Under the pieces are notes generated by a model. It was not told where the DNA came from. It worked only from the letters and a program-made list of their open reading frames with translations, and did no database searches. DNA of 64,000 nucleotides from Metapseudomonas otitidis (GTDB taxonomy: Bacteria > Pseudomonadota > Gammaproteobacteria > Pseudomonadales > Pseudomonadaceae). Positions within the stretch are counted from its first letter, which is position 1; each line of letters opens with the position of its first letter. The stretch is from positions 103,455 through 167,454 of the forward strand of contig NZ_FOJP01000011.1 of assembly GCF_900111835.1 (NCBI RefSeq), given 5' to 3'. Shown here piece after piece: positions 1 to 10,477 of the stretch. The position numbers were made by a program, and so were the translations under genes.

Positions 1-898
1 GCCGGACCGCAAGACCGCCTACCTGCTCAACAACCACTTCGGCGACCTCTACGGCATCGACCTCGACAGCTGCCGCGCGGTGTTCCACGCCAAGCTCTCG
101 CGCAAACCGGACGAGAAGGCGCGCTCCATGTTCGCCTTCGCCCTCAGTCCGGACGGCAAGGAGCTGTACAGCGTGGTCAACCCGACCCGCATGGCCAGCG
201 ACCACTACGAGGTCCAGCAGCCGCGCCTGGAGGTGTTCGACACCGCCGCCGGCCTGGACGCCCAGCCCGTGCGCAGCTTCCCGGTGCCGCGCCAGCTGTA
301 CATCATGCGCGCCGCCGACGACGGCACCCTGTATATCGCCGGGCCCGACATCTACAAGATGGACGTGAAGACCGGCCACTACGAAGTCGCCGTGCCCGGT
401 CGCAACTGGAAACGCCCCAACTACGGCCCGCCGGACGTACTGTACTTCTGGCCGCACCAGACCCCGTTGCACGAGTTCTCGATGCTCTACACCACCACCA
501 GGTTCAAGGACGAGAAGCAGGACCCGGCCACCGCCGACTTCGTCTACGGCTACGTGAGCATCGACCTGAAGACCGGCAAGCCCACCGTGGAGGACTTCGC
601 GCCGCTGACCGAGCTGTACTTCACCGGCCTGCGTTCGCCGAAGGACCCGAACCAGATGTTCGGCGTGCTCAACCGCCTGGCCAAGTACGACATCAAGCAG
701 CAGAAGCTGATCAAGGCCGCCAACCTGGATCACTCCTACTACTGCATCGCCTTCAACACCCAGGGCAGCAAGCTCTACCTGGCCGGTACCTTCAACGACA
801 TCGCCGTCTTCGATCCGGACAGCCTGGAGAAGGTGAAGAACATCAAGCTGCCGGGTGGCGACATGGCCATCACCACCACCCAGGTATTCGTGCGCTAG
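1..898 (+). CDS. peaD: Quinohemoprotein amine dehydrogenase beta subunit (3' part)
   Basis: The reading frame is open from the left edge, so the start lies outside the window; about 298 codons are visible, ending in TAG. The protein has the repeated short beta-strand blades of a seven-bladed propeller, for example YLLNNHFGDLYGIDL near the edge and LYLAGTFNDIAVFD near the C-terminus. It matches the beta subunit of quinohemoprotein amine dehydrogenase, a periplasmic enzyme that oxidises primary amines using a cysteine tryptophylquinone cofactor in the small gamma subunit and haem in the alpha subunit. The beta subunit is the scaffold and helps form the active-site pocket. The alpha and gamma subunits and the radical-SAM maturase should lie just upstream, outside the window. 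The family call rests on recalled sequence similarity. Confidence 0.85.
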   Translation, partial: PDRKTAYLLNNHFGDLYGIDLDSCRAVFHAKLSRKPDEKARSMFAFALSPDGKELYSVVNPTRMASDHYEVQQPRLEVFDTAAGLDAQPVRSFPVPRQLYIMRAADDGTLYIAGPDIYKMDVKTGHYEVAVPGRNWKRPNYGPPDVLYFWPHQTPLHEFSMLYTTTRFKDEKQDPATADFVYGYVSIDLKTGKPTVEDFAPLTELYFTGLRSPKDPNQMFGVLNRLAKYDIKQQKLIKAANLDHSYYCIAFNTQGSKLYLAGTFNDIAVFDPDSLEKVKNIKLPGGDMAITTTQVFVR

Positions 899-917
899 GC
901 CGGTGACTCCCCCGTGG

Positions 918-935
918 CCCGGGCTTGCGCCCGGG
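918..935 (+). terminator. Possible terminator hairpin after the amine dehydrogenase operon
   Basis: A 7-bp GC stem (CCCGGGC / GCCCGGG) with a TTGC loop lies 20 bp after the stop codon. No T-run follows, so this is a hairpin with plausible terminator function only. Confidence 0.4.
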
Positions 936-1028
936 AGCGGGGCGGGTTTGCCGTAGGCGTTCGCACGCCTCATTCCGCGCCATCTACGACCAATGGGTCA
1001 CTGGACAGAACAAAACCCTTTACCCAGA

Positions 1029-1046
1029 TTGACGTTTACGTAAAGG
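1029..1046. promoter_or_regulatory. LiuR-like operator (TTGACGTTTACGTAAAG)
   Basis: The site contains the perfect 10-bp palindrome TTTACGTAAA (1035-1044) inside TTGACGTTTACGTAAAG. It resembles the MerR-family LiuR motif known from leucine and branched-chain catabolic genes of gammaproteobacteria. It sits about 75 bp before the acyl-CoA synthetase start, a sensible place for a regulator of that gene. Assignment to LiuR is from memory of the motif; the palindrome itself is visible. Confidence 0.55.
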
Positions 1047-1121
1047 TAATCGGCCTCCCTGCCCGAATCGGAGGCCACCCGGAACGACCCGATCCCACCA
1101 CAACGACAAGAAGGGACAGCC

Positions 1122-2822
<1,701 letters not shown>

Positions 2823-2830
2823 CGCCCCAG

Positions 2831-2853
2831 GGAGCCGCGTCTTGCGCGGCTCC
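2831..2853 (+). terminator. Intrinsic-type terminator after acyl-CoA synthetase
   Basis: A perfect 9-bp stem GGAGCCGCG / CGCGGCTCC with loop TCTTG starts eight bases after the stop codon. The tail (TTATCCC) is only weakly T-rich. Confidence 0.6.
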
Positions 2854-2913
2854 TTATCCCGCCTTCCATCTCCTACACTGGGCGCCCGTAATCGCCATGC
2901 CCCCCGGAACGCC

Positions 2914-3939
2914 ATGACAGGAACGTCTGCCGAGAAAGGCACCATCTCCGTCCGCCTCGTCGACGAAGCACTGCAGGTGCTTCGCCAGCAGGGGGGCGAT
3001 GTCGCCGCACTGCTGGAGCAGGCCGGCATTCCCGCCGAGCAGATGGCCCGGCCCTACGGCCGGGTCGCCTCCAGGCAGTACGCCCAGCTGTGGCTGCTGA
3101 TCGCCCGGGTGATGGATGACGAGTTCTTCGGCATGGACAGCCGCCGGCTCAAGTCCGGCAGCTTCGCCCACATGAGCCGGACCGCCCTGCAGGCCGCCAC
3201 CCTGGGGGACGCGCTGCAGGCCAGCCTGACCTTCCTCGCCCTGGTGCTGGACGACCTGCAGCCCCGCCTGGCGCGGCGCGGCAGCCTGGCGGAGATCGTC
3301 CTCGACGACAGCGGCGCGCCGCCTCGGGCCTTCGCCTGCTTCACCCTGTTCCTCATGGTCCACGGCCTGCTCTGCTGGCTGGCCGGTCGGCGCCTGCCGA
3401 TCCTCGGCATCGAGCTACGGGGGCCGCAGCCGGCCTACATCGAGGACTACCGGGTGATGTTCACCCCGCACCTGCGCTTCGGCCGCGACACCACCCGCCT
3501 GGTGTTCAACGCCGACTGCCTGACCCAGCCGGTGCGCCGCAACGAGGCGGACCTGCGGCGCTTCCTCGCCGGGGCGCCGGCCAACATCCTGGTGCGCTAC
3601 CGCGACCCCCAGAGCCTGGCCGCCCGCATCAAGGCCTACCTGCGCAGCCTGCGCCCCGAGCGCTGGCCGGACCTGGAGGCACTCTCCGGGCACTTCTACA
3701 TGGCGCCCTCCACCCTGCGGCGCAAGCTCACCCAGGAAGGGCAGTCCTACCAGGCGCTGAAGGACCAGGTGCGCCGCGACCTGGCGGTCGCCCGGCTGGA
3801 CGCGGGCGAAGTCAACTTCACCGAGCTGGCCTTCGAACTCGGCTTCGCCGACGCCAGCGCCTTCTACAAGGCGTTCCGCAAGTGGACCGGCTCCACCCCC
3901 GGGCAGTACCGGGCGCTGGTGCACCCCGAGGCGGGCTGA
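2914..3939 (+). CDS. AraC-family transcriptional regulator
   Basis: This 341-residue protein has an N-terminal arabinose-binding-like domain of the PF12625 type (about residues 25-210) and a C-terminal double helix-turn-helix, recognised by SGHFYMAPSTLRRKLTQEG and the signature FELGFADASAFYKAFRKWTG near the end. An in-frame TTG at 2842 would extend the protein into the terminator hairpin, so the ATG giving MTGTSAEKG is preferred. It resembles the OruR/ArgR-like Pseudomonas AraC group. Its position directly after the acyl-CoA synthetase suggests that it controls that gene or a nearby fatty-acid pathway, but this is inference. Confidence 0.85.
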   Translation: MTGTSAEKGTISVRLVDEALQVLRQQGGDVAALLEQAGIPAEQMARPYGRVASRQYAQLWLLIARVMDDEFFGMDSRRLKSGSFAHMSRTALQAATLGDALQASLTFLALVLDDLQPRLARRGSLAEIVLDDSGAPPRAFACFTLFLMVHGLLCWLAGRRLPILGIELRGPQPAYIEDYRVMFTPHLRFGRDTTRLVFNADCLTQPVRRNEADLRRFLAGAPANILVRYRDPQSLAARIKAYLRSLRPERWPDLEALSGHFYMAPSTLRRKLTQEGQSYQALKDQVRRDLAVARLDAGEVNFTELAFELGFADASAFYKAFRKWTGSTPGQYRALVHPEAG

Positions 3940-3945
3940 GCCCCT

Positions 3946-4371
3946 TCACTTGGCGAACAGCTGGCCGATGTCCCGGAATGCCTTGAACTCCAGCGCGTTG
4001 CCGCATGGGTCGAGCAGGAACAGCGTCGCCTGCTCGCCCACCTGGCCCTTGAAGCGCACGTAGGGCTCGATCACGAAGCGCGTGCCGAGGCGTTGCAGCC
4101 GCTCGGCCAGGGCCTCCCAGTCCTCCCAGGCGAGCACCACGCCGAAGTGCGGCACGGGCACGTCGTGGCCGTCCACCGGGTTGGTGTGGGCGGCGAGCTG
4201 GCTGGCGGTCGGCGGGTGTTCGTGGATCACCAGTTGGTGACCGAAGAAGTCGAAGTCCACCCACTGCGCGCTGGAGCGGCCTTCGGCGAGGCCGAACACC
4301 TCGCCATAGAAACGCCGCGCGGCGGGCAGGTCGTGAACGGGGATTGCGAGGTGGAAAGGGGCGAGTTGCAT
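3946..4371 (-). CDS. VOC-superfamily (glyoxalase/dioxygenase-like) protein
   Basis: This 141-residue protein has the paired beta-alpha-beta-beta-beta modules of the vicinal-oxygen-chelate fold: module one starts [22 protein letters not shown] and module two contains [18 protein letters not shown]. Candidate metal ligands are His7 in the first strand, the HFG histidine and the late glutamate in [10 protein letters not shown]. It could be a lyase, isomerase or dioxygenase, and the sequence does not settle which. It is divergent from the LysR gene that follows and is separated from it by about 100 bp, so that regulator probably controls it. Confidence 0.85.
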   Translation of the reverse strand: MQLAPFHLAIPVHDLPAARRFYGEVFGLAEGRSSAQWVDFDFFGHQLVIHEHPPTASQLAAHTNPVDGHDVPVPHFGVVLAWEDWEALAERLQRLGTRFVIEPYVRFKGQVGEQATLFLLDPCGNALEFKAFRDIGQLFAK

Positions 4372-4475
4372 GCTGTTCTCCTGTTTTGCTTACCAATTTT
4401 AGGTGTGGAGATTTCGATGCAAAGCCAGGATTATTTGTGTCGAGCACGAACGTTTTCGATCAATGAGGCACCCCC

Positions 4476-5381
4476 ATGCTGCGAGAGATCCGCACCTTCG
4501 TCGCCGTTGCCCGCCATGGCACCTTCGCTGCTGCCGGCATGCACATCGGCCTCACCCAGTCCGCCGTCAGCGCGCAGATCCGCAACCTGGAAGAAGCGCT
4601 GGGCGTGCGCCTGTTCGACCGCACCGGCCGCCAGGCGCTGCTCAACACGGCCGGTGAGCGGGCGCTGCCCCTGGCGCGGGAGATGCTCGACCTGTTCGCC
4701 CGCATGGCGGCCACGGACGAGGCGGGCGCCCATGCCGGGGAACTGCGCATCGGTGCCATCGCCACCGCCCAGACCGGGCTGCTGGCGGACGCGCTGCTGC
4801 GCCTGCGGGAGCGCGCCCCGGCGGTGGAGCCGAAGCTGGTGCCCGGCGTTTCGCTGAACCTGCTGAGCCAGGTGGATGCCGGCGACCTGGACCTGGCCAT
4901 CCTCATCCGCCCGCCATTCGAACTGCCCAAGGAACTGCATGCCGAGGTGCTGCGGGAGGAAGCCTTCGTGCTGGTGGTGCCGCGCGGCCTGGAGGGCGAC
5001 GACCCACTGCGCCTGCTGGCCGAGCAGCCGCTGGTGCGCTATGACCGCACCTCCTTCGGCGGGCGCCTGGTCACCCGCTTCCTGCGCCAGCAGCGGCTGG
5101 ACGTGAAGGTGGCGCTGGAACTGGACGAACTCGACGCAATCGTGCGCATGGTCGAGGCCGGCCTCGGCATCGCGCTGATCCCCGAAGCGGGCCTGTGGCT
5201 GGAGCGCGACGCCGCCATCCGCGTGATCCGCCTCGGCCCGATGACCTTCCACCGGCAGATCATCCTGCTCACGCGCCACGCCCAGCGCCGCCAGCCGCTG
5301 CAGCGTCTGTTCGCAGCATGCCTGGCGGGGGAGAACGCACGGTCGCCAGCAACGTTGCCTGATCAAGGGCGCCAGGGCTGA
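4476..5381 (+). CDS. LysR-family transcriptional regulator
   Basis: This 301-residue protein has an N-terminal winged helix-turn-helix (MLREIRTFVAVARHGTFAAA, then LTQSAVSAQIRNLEEALG) and a periplasmic-binding-like effector domain from about residue 90. It is divergently transcribed from the VOC gene, the classic LysR arrangement in which the neighbour is the target. The effector is unknown. Its stop is 28 bp from the convergent SulP stop. Confidence 0.88.
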   Translation: MLREIRTFVAVARHGTFAAAGMHIGLTQSAVSAQIRNLEEALGVRLFDRTGRQALLNTAGERALPLAREMLDLFARMAATDEAGAHAGELRIGAIATAQTGLLADALLRLRERAPAVEPKLVPGVSLNLLSQVDAGDLDLAILIRPPFELPKELHAEVLREEAFVLVVPRGLEGDDPLRLLAEQPLVRYDRTSFGGRLVTRFLRQQRLDVKVALELDELDAIVRMVEAGLGIALIPEAGLWLERDAAIRVIRLGPMTFHRQIILLTRHAQRRQPLQRLFAACLAGENARSPATLPDQGRQG

Positions 5382-5410
5382 TGGTTGCCTATCCGCCCCG
5401 ACGGCGCCCT
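5366..5410. terminator. Possible shared terminator: long-range inverted repeat
   Basis: AGGGCGCC (5366-5373) pairs with GGCGCCCT (5403-5410) between the convergent lysR and sulP genes. The 29-base loop is long and no T-tract is present, so function is doubtful. Confidence 0.3.
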
Positions 5411-6855
5411 CAGGCCGGCTGTTCACCTGCGCGCCTGAGCAGGGTGCGGCAGCGCTCGGAGAGGTGCTCCACGCGCAGGTGCTTGCCGGCCTTGGTGTAG
5501 CGCTCGCGCAGGGTCTTGAGGGCGGCGATGGCGGAGTAGTCGACGAAGCTGAGGTGCCGGCAGTCGAGGGTGACCCGCTCCGGGTCGCCGGCCGGGTCGA
5601 ACTGGTTGAGGAAGGGCGTGGCGGAGGCGAAGAACAGCGTGCCATGAACCCGGTAGAGCTTGCTGCCGTCGGCCTCGATGTGGCTGTCGGCGTACAGCTC
5701 GCGGGCGTGGTGCCAGGCGAAGTTCAGCGCGGCGATGACTATGCCGCAGAGCACGGCGGCGGCCAGGTCGGTGAAGACGGTGATCACGGTGACGGCGACG
5801 ATCACCAGCACGTCGTTCAGCGGCACCTTGCCGGCGACCCGCAGGGAGCCCCAGGCGAAGGTCTGCTGGGCCACCACGAACATCACCCCGGCCAGCGCCG
5901 CCAGCGGGATGCGCTCGATCAGCGGGGACAGGAACAGCACGAACAGCAGGATCATCACCCCGGCCACCACGCCGGACAGCCGCCCCCGGCCGCCGGAGCT
6001 GAGGTTGATGGCGGTCTGGCCGATCATCGCGCAGCCGCCCATGCCGCCGAATGCGCCGGAGACGATGTTGGCCGCGCCCAGGGCCATGCACTCGCGGTCG
6101 GGGAAGCCCCGGCTCTCGGTGATCTCGTCAGTGAGGTTGAGGGTGAGCAGGGTCTCCAGCAGCCCGACCATGGCCATCAGCAGCGCATAGGGCGCGATGA
6201 TCTGCAGCGTCTCCAGGTTCCAGGGCACCGACGGCAGGGCGAAGCTGGGCAGGCCGCCGGCGATCTGCGCCATGTCCGCCAGGGTGCGGGTGGGCAGGCC
6301 CAGCAGGTGCACCAGCAGCCCGACACCGAGGATCGCCACCAGCGCCGGTGGCACGGCGCGGGTCAGTCGTGGCAGCAGCCAGACCACCGCCATGGTCAGC
6401 CCCACCAGGCCGAGCATGGTGTACAGCGGCGTGCCGCTCAGCCAGGCGTCGCCCTGCTTGAAGTGCTCCAGCTGGGCCAGGGCGATGACGATCGCCAGGC
6501 CGTTGACGAAGCCCAGCATCACCGGGTGCGGCACCATGCGCACCAGCTTGCCCAGGCGCAACGCCCCGAACAGCAGCATCACGGCCCCAGCCAGCACCGT
6601 GGTGGCCAGCAGGTACTGCACGCCGTGCTCCACCACCAGGGCGACGATGACCACCGCCATGGAACCGGCAGCGCCGGAGATCATCCCCGGCCGGCCGCCG
6701 AACAGGGCGGTGAGGGTGCAGATGATGAAGGCGCCGTACAGCCCCATGAGCGGGTTGAGGTGGGCGACCAGGGCGAAGGCGATGCACTCGGGCACCAGGG
6801 CGAAGGCGGTGGTGAGACCGGCCAGGACTTCATGACGCAGGCGGGGTTTCTTCAT
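5410..6855 (-). CDS. SulP-family anion transporter with STAS domain
   Basis: This 481-residue inner-membrane protein has about 10-14 hydrophobic helices. The family signature runs through VPECIAFALVAHLNPLMGLY (residues about 20-39) and GMGGCAMIGQT. A cytosolic C-terminal STAS domain follows (VTLDCRHLSFVDYSAIAALK). SulP proteins move sulfate, bicarbonate or dicarboxylates with sodium or protons; the substrate cannot be read here. The frame remains open for 233 codons upstream, but MKKPRLRHEVLAGLTT is the normal family N-terminus, so that ATG is chosen. Confidence 0.9.
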   Translation of the reverse strand: MKKPRLRHEVLAGLTTAFALVPECIAFALVAHLNPLMGLYGAFIICTLTALFGGRPGMISGAAGSMAVVIVALVVEHGVQYLLATTVLAGAVMLLFGALRLGKLVRMVPHPVMLGFVNGLAIVIALAQLEHFKQGDAWLSGTPLYTMLGLVGLTMAVVWLLPRLTRAVPPALVAILGVGLLVHLLGLPTRTLADMAQIAGGLPSFALPSVPWNLETLQIIAPYALLMAMVGLLETLLTLNLTDEITESRGFPDRECMALGAANIVSGAFGGMGGCAMIGQTAINLSSGGRGRLSGVVAGVMILLFVLFLSPLIERIPLAALAGVMFVVAQQTFAWGSLRVAGKVPLNDVLVIVAVTVITVFTDLAAAVLCGIVIAALNFAWHHARELYADSHIEADGSKLYRVHGTLFFASATPFLNQFDPAGDPERVTLDCRHLSFVDYSAIAALKTLRERYTKAGKHLRVEHLSERCRTLLRRAGEQPA

Positions 6856-6950
6856 GGGCTTACCGGGCCGGCGCGCTGCCGGCCCTGTCGGGGATGGGGA
6901 GGGGCGCGCATGGTACGGAAATGCGCCCGGCCCCACCAGCACGCTCCGCC

Positions 6951-7823
6951 TCAGCGGTTGACCCGCTGGATCAGCTCCAGGCAGCGCTGGACATGGGCGC
7001 TGCCGTCCTGGGCGCGGCGGCTGAGGATGATGGGCGAGACCGCCTCCGGCTCCAGCACGTCGGCGTAGTCGATGTCGGCCCGGTGCTGCTGGCGCACCGA
7101 GGCCGGCACCAGGGCGACGCCCAGGCCCGCCGCCACCAGGCCGATGGCGGTTTGCAGTTCGTTGGCCCACTGCCCGACGCGCACCGCCAGGCCACGGTTG
7201 GCGAACAGCGCCAGCACGTGGTCGGCGTAGCTCGGGCGCGGGTTGGCGGGGTAGAGCACGAAGGGTTCGCCGGCGAGCTGCTGCAGCGACACCGGGCCCC
7301 CGAGCAGCCGGTGGCCGGCGGGCAGCACCGCCACCAGCGGGTCTTCCCGCAGCACCTGCTGGTGGATGGCCGGGTCGTCGAAGCGGATGCGCCCGAAGCC
7401 GATGTCGATGCGCCCGCTCTTCAGCGCCTCCACCTGCTGCAGGGTGGTCATTTCCTGCAGGCCCAGCTCCAGGTCCGGGTCCTGGCGCAGTTCGCGGATC
7501 AGCTCCGGCAGCACCGCATAGAGCGTGGAAGGGGCGAAGCCGATGCCCAGCCACTGGCGTTGCCCCTGGCCGATGCGCCGGGTGGTGTCGCAGAGGGCCT
7601 GCACCTGCTGCAGCAGGGCTGCGCTCTGTTCATGGAAGTAGCGGCCGGCCTCGGTCAGCCGCAGCGGTCGGCCGCGTTCCAGCAGCGGTGTGCCCAGCTC
7701 CTCCTCCAGTTGCTGGATCTGCCGGCTCAGCGGGGGCTGGGCGATGTGCAGGCGCTCGGCCGCGCGGGTGAAGTTGAGGGTGTCCGCTACGGCCTGGAAA
7801 TAGCGCAGGTGCCTGAGTTCCAC
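6951..7823 (-). CDS. catR: CatR, LysR-type regulator of the catechol operon
   Basis: This 290-residue LysR regulator begins at a GTG, giving (V)ELRHLRYFQAVADTLNFTRA, the same N-terminus as P. putida CatR, preceded by a strong GGGAGG ribosome site. The helix-turn-helix is in FTRAAERLHIAQPPLSRQIQ, and an effector domain follows from about residue 90. CatR senses cis,cis-muconate and activates catBCA. It is divergent from catB, and its own ribosome site overlaps an ATAC-N7-GTAT box, which predicts autorepression. An open extension further upstream has no support. Confidence 0.93.
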   Translation of the reverse strand: MELRHLRYFQAVADTLNFTRAAERLHIAQPPLSRQIQQLEEELGTPLLERGRPLRLTEAGRYFHEQSAALLQQVQALCDTTRRIGQGQRQWLGIGFAPSTLYAVLPELIRELRQDPDLELGLQEMTTLQQVEALKSGRIDIGFGRIRFDDPAIHQQVLREDPLVAVLPAGHRLLGGPVSLQQLAGEPFVLYPANPRPSYADHVLALFANRGLAVRVGQWANELQTAIGLVAAGLGVALVPASVRQQHRADIDYADVLEPEAVSPIILSRRAQDGSAHVQRCLELIQRVNR

Positions 7824-7824
7824 G

Positions 7825-7839
7825 ATACCTCCCGGGTAT
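7825..7839. promoter_or_regulatory. CatR recognition box ATAC-N7-GTAT
   Basis: The dyad ATAC-CTCCCGG-GTAT matches the LysR-type box used by the CatR/CatM/BenM group. It lies two bases upstream of the catR GTG and covers its ribosome site, about 118 bp before catB. A further inverted pair, GCAGGGT (7912-7918) and ACCCTGC (7933-7939), lies in the catB leader and may be an accessory site. Confidence 0.75.
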
Positions 7840-7956
7840 GAAAGAAGAGGGAGATGATATTGGACCTGTCGTTCCCGCTGGCGCAATGTTCGTTCACCCA
7901 AACCCAGACTTGCAGGGTATCGAGCGAGCCGAACCCTGCGCCACGGAAGCACACCC

Positions 7957-9078
7957 ATGAGCACCCCCCTGATCGAACGGCTGGACACCTGCATCGTCGA
8001 CCTGCCGACCATCCGCCCGCACAAGCTGGCCATGCACACCCTGCAGCGGCAGACCCTGGTGATCCTGCGCCTGCGCTGCAGCGACGGCGTGGAGGGCATC
8101 GGCGAGTCCACCACCATCGGCGGGCTGTCCTACGGCTACGAGAGCCCGGAAGGGATGAAGGCCAACATCGACGCGCACCTGGCCCCGGCACTGATCGGCC
8201 AGCCGGCGGACAACATCAACGCCGCCATGCAGCGCCTGGACCGGGTGGCCAAGGGCAACACCTTCGCCAAGTCCGGCATCGAGACGGCCCTGCTGGACGC
8301 CCAGGGCAAGCGCCTCGGGCTGCCGGTCAGCGAGCTGCTCGGCGGCCGCGTGCGCGAGGGCCTGGAAGTGGCCTGGACGCTGGCCAGCGGCGACACCGGC
8401 CGCGACATCGAGGAGGCCGAGCGCATGCTCGACCTGCGCCGCCACCGCCTGTTCAAGCTGAAGATCGGCGCCAACCCCCTGGAGCAGGACCTGGCCCACG
8501 CGGTGGCCATCAAGCGCGCCCTGGGCGACCGCGCCAGCGTGCGGGTGGACGTCAACCAGCACTGGGACGAGTCCCAGGCGATCCGCGGTTGCCGGGTGCT
8601 CGGCGAGCACGGCATCGACCTCATCGAGCAGCCGATCCCGCGCTACAACCGCAGCGGCCAGGTGCGCCTGAACCGCTCCAGCCCGGCGCCGATCATGGCG
8701 GACGAGTCCATCGAGAGCGTCGAGGATGCCTTCAGCCTCGCAGCCGAGGGCGCCGCCAGCGTGTTCGCCCTGAAGATCGCCAAGAACGGCGGCCCCCGCG
8801 CCGTCCTGCGCACCGCCCAGATCGCCGAGGCGGCGGGCGTGGCGCTCTACGGCGGCACCATGCTCGAAGGGGCCATCGGCACCCTGGCCTCCGCCCACGC
8901 CTTCCTCACCCTGCGCCAGTTGACCTGGGGCACCGAGCTGTTCGGGCCGCTGCTGCTGACCGAGGAGATCGTCACCGAGCCCCCCGTCTACCGCGACTTC
9001 CAGCTGCAGGTGCCGCGCACCCCCGGCATCGGCCTGACCCTGGACGAGGAGCGCCTGGCGCGCTTCCGCCGTTCCTGA
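7957..9078 (+). CDS. catB: Muconate cycloisomerase
   Basis: This 373-residue enolase-superfamily enzyme converts cis,cis-muconate to muconolactone in the cytoplasmic beta-ketoadipate pathway. The key residues fall at exactly the P. putida positions: Lys167 and Lys169 in KLKIG, metal ligands Asp198 (DVNQHWDE), Glu224 (DLIEQP) and Asp249 (MADES), and Lys273 (ALKIAKNGG). It is the first gene of catBCA, 18 bp before catC. CatR control is expected. Confidence 0.97.
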   Translation: MSTPLIERLDTCIVDLPTIRPHKLAMHTLQRQTLVILRLRCSDGVEGIGESTTIGGLSYGYESPEGMKANIDAHLAPALIGQPADNINAAMQRLDRVAKGNTFAKSGIETALLDAQGKRLGLPVSELLGGRVREGLEVAWTLASGDTGRDIEEAERMLDLRRHRLFKLKIGANPLEQDLAHAVAIKRALGDRASVRVDVNQHWDESQAIRGCRVLGEHGIDLIEQPIPRYNRSGQVRLNRSSPAPIMADESIESVEDAFSLAAEGAASVFALKIAKNGGPRAVLRTAQIAEAAGVALYGGTMLEGAIGTLASAHAFLTLRQLTWGTELFGPLLLTEEIVTEPPVYRDFQLQVPRTPGIGLTLDEERLARFRRS

Positions 9079-9096
9079 CTCCGGAGGACCCCGACC

Positions 9097-9387
9097 ATGC
9101 TGTTCCACGTGAAGATGACCGTCCGCCTGCCCGCCGACATGGACCCGGAACGGGCCGCCCGGCTCAAGGCCGACGAGAAGGCCCTGGCCCAGCGCCTGCA
9201 GCGCGAGGGCACCTGGCGCCACCTCTGGCGCATCGCCGGGCACTACGCCAACTACAGCGTGTTCGACGTGCCCAGCGTCGAAGCGCTGCACGACACCCTG
9301 ATGCAACTGCCGCTGTTTCCCTACATGGACATCGAGATCGACGGACTCTGCCGCCACCCCTCGTCGATCCATGATGACGACCGCTGA
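9097..9387 (+). CDS. catC: Muconolactone delta-isomerase
   Basis: This 96-residue protein starts MLFHVKMTVRLPADMD and contains the conserved RLQREGTWRHLWRIAGHYAN stretch of the family. CatC forms a decamer and turns muconolactone into 3-oxoadipate enol-lactone. The length is standard. It is the middle gene of catBCA, with a 38-bp gap to catA. Confidence 0.97.
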   Translation: MLFHVKMTVRLPADMDPERAARLKADEKALAQRLQREGTWRHLWRIAGHYANYSVFDVPSVEALHDTLMQLPLFPYMDIEIDGLCRHPSSIHDDDR

Positions 9388-9425
9388 GCCCCGAACGCCC
9401 TGAACAAGAACAATGAGGTGACCCC

Positions 9426-10361
9426 ATGACCGTGAAGATTTCCCAGACTGCCGAACTCCAGCGTTTCTTCGAGCAGGCGGCCGGTTTCGGCAACGACGCC
9501 GGCAACCCGCGCCTCAAGCGCATCGTCCAGCGGGTGCTGCAGGATGGCGCCCGACTGATCGAAGAGCTGGCCATCACCGATGACGAGTTCTGGAAGGCCG
9601 TCGACTACCTCAACCGCCTGGGCGCCCGTGGCGAGGCCGGCCTGCTGGTGGCAGGGCTGGGCCTGGAGCGCTTCCTCGACATGCTGCAGGATGCCCGCGA
9701 CGCCGAGGCCGGGCGTACCGGCGGCACCCCGCGCACCATCGAAGGCCCGCTCTACGTGGCCGGGGCGCCGCTGAGCGAGGGTTTCGCGCGGCTGGACGAC
9801 GGCAGCGAAGACGGCGTGGGCATCCCGCTGTTCCTCGAAGGCACGGTGCGCGACACCGACGGCCGCCCGCTGGCCGGCGCGGTGGTGGACCTGTGGCACG
9901 CCAACACCAAGGGCCTGTATTCCTACTTCGACTCCAGCCAGTCCGAGTACAACCTGCGCCGCCGCATCGTCACCGACGCCGAGGGTCGCTACCGCGCCCG
10001 CAGCATCATCCCCTCCGGCTATGGCTGCGACCCCCAGGGCCCGACCCAGGAATGCCTCGACGGCCTCGGCCGGCACGGCCAGCGCCCCGCGCACATCCAC
10101 TTCTTCATCTCGGCCGGCGGCCACCGCCACCTGACCACCCAGATCAACCTCGCCGGGGACCGCTACCTGTGGGACGACTTCGCCTACGCCACCCGCGAAG
10201 GCCTGGTGGGCGAGGTGACCCACCTGTCCAGCGGCAGCGCCCACGGCGTGGAAGGCCCCTGCGCCGAGTTGCAGTTCGACTTCGTGCTGCAGCCGGCCAG
10301 CCACAACCAGGACGAGCAGCGCAGCCAGCGCCCCCGCGCCCTGCAGGTGCCGGGCGCCTGA
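9426..10361 (+). CDS. catA: Catechol 1,2-dioxygenase
   Basis: This 311-residue intradiol ring-cleaving enzyme opens catechol to cis,cis-muconate with non-haem Fe(III). The four iron ligands are Tyr165 (GLYSYFD), Tyr199 (PSGYGCDPQ), His223 and His225 (RPAHIHFF). The helical N-terminal dimerisation region (about residues 1-100) precedes the beta-sandwich catalytic core. It is the last gene of the catBCA operon, followed by a strong hairpin. The catechol source (benzoate or anthranilate genes) is not in the window. Confidence 0.97.
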   Translation: MTVKISQTAELQRFFEQAAGFGNDAGNPRLKRIVQRVLQDGARLIEELAITDDEFWKAVDYLNRLGARGEAGLLVAGLGLERFLDMLQDARDAEAGRTGGTPRTIEGPLYVAGAPLSEGFARLDDGSEDGVGIPLFLEGTVRDTDGRPLAGAVVDLWHANTKGLYSYFDSSQSEYNLRRRIVTDAEGRYRARSIIPSGYGCDPQGPTQECLDGLGRHGQRPAHIHFFISAGGHRHLTTQINLAGDRYLWDDFAYATREGLVGEVTHLSSGSAHGVEGPCAELQFDFVLQPASHNQDEQRSQRPRALQVPGA

Positions 10362-10367
10362 GCCTCG

Positions 10368-10400
10368 GGCACGCCCCGGTCGCGGTGACCGGGGCGTGCC
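10368..10400 (+). terminator. Terminator-like hairpin after catA
   Basis: A perfect 14-bp stem GGCACGCCCCGGTC / GACCGGGGCGTGCC with a 5-base loop starts six bases after the catA stop. No T-tract follows, but the stem is very stable. Confidence 0.65.
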
Positions 10401-10477
10401 GTCAAGGCACATCCGTGCAAGCCAGGCGGGCGGGCCCATGCTTGAATAGCCCGCTCAGCCACTGCCCGGATGCGCCC

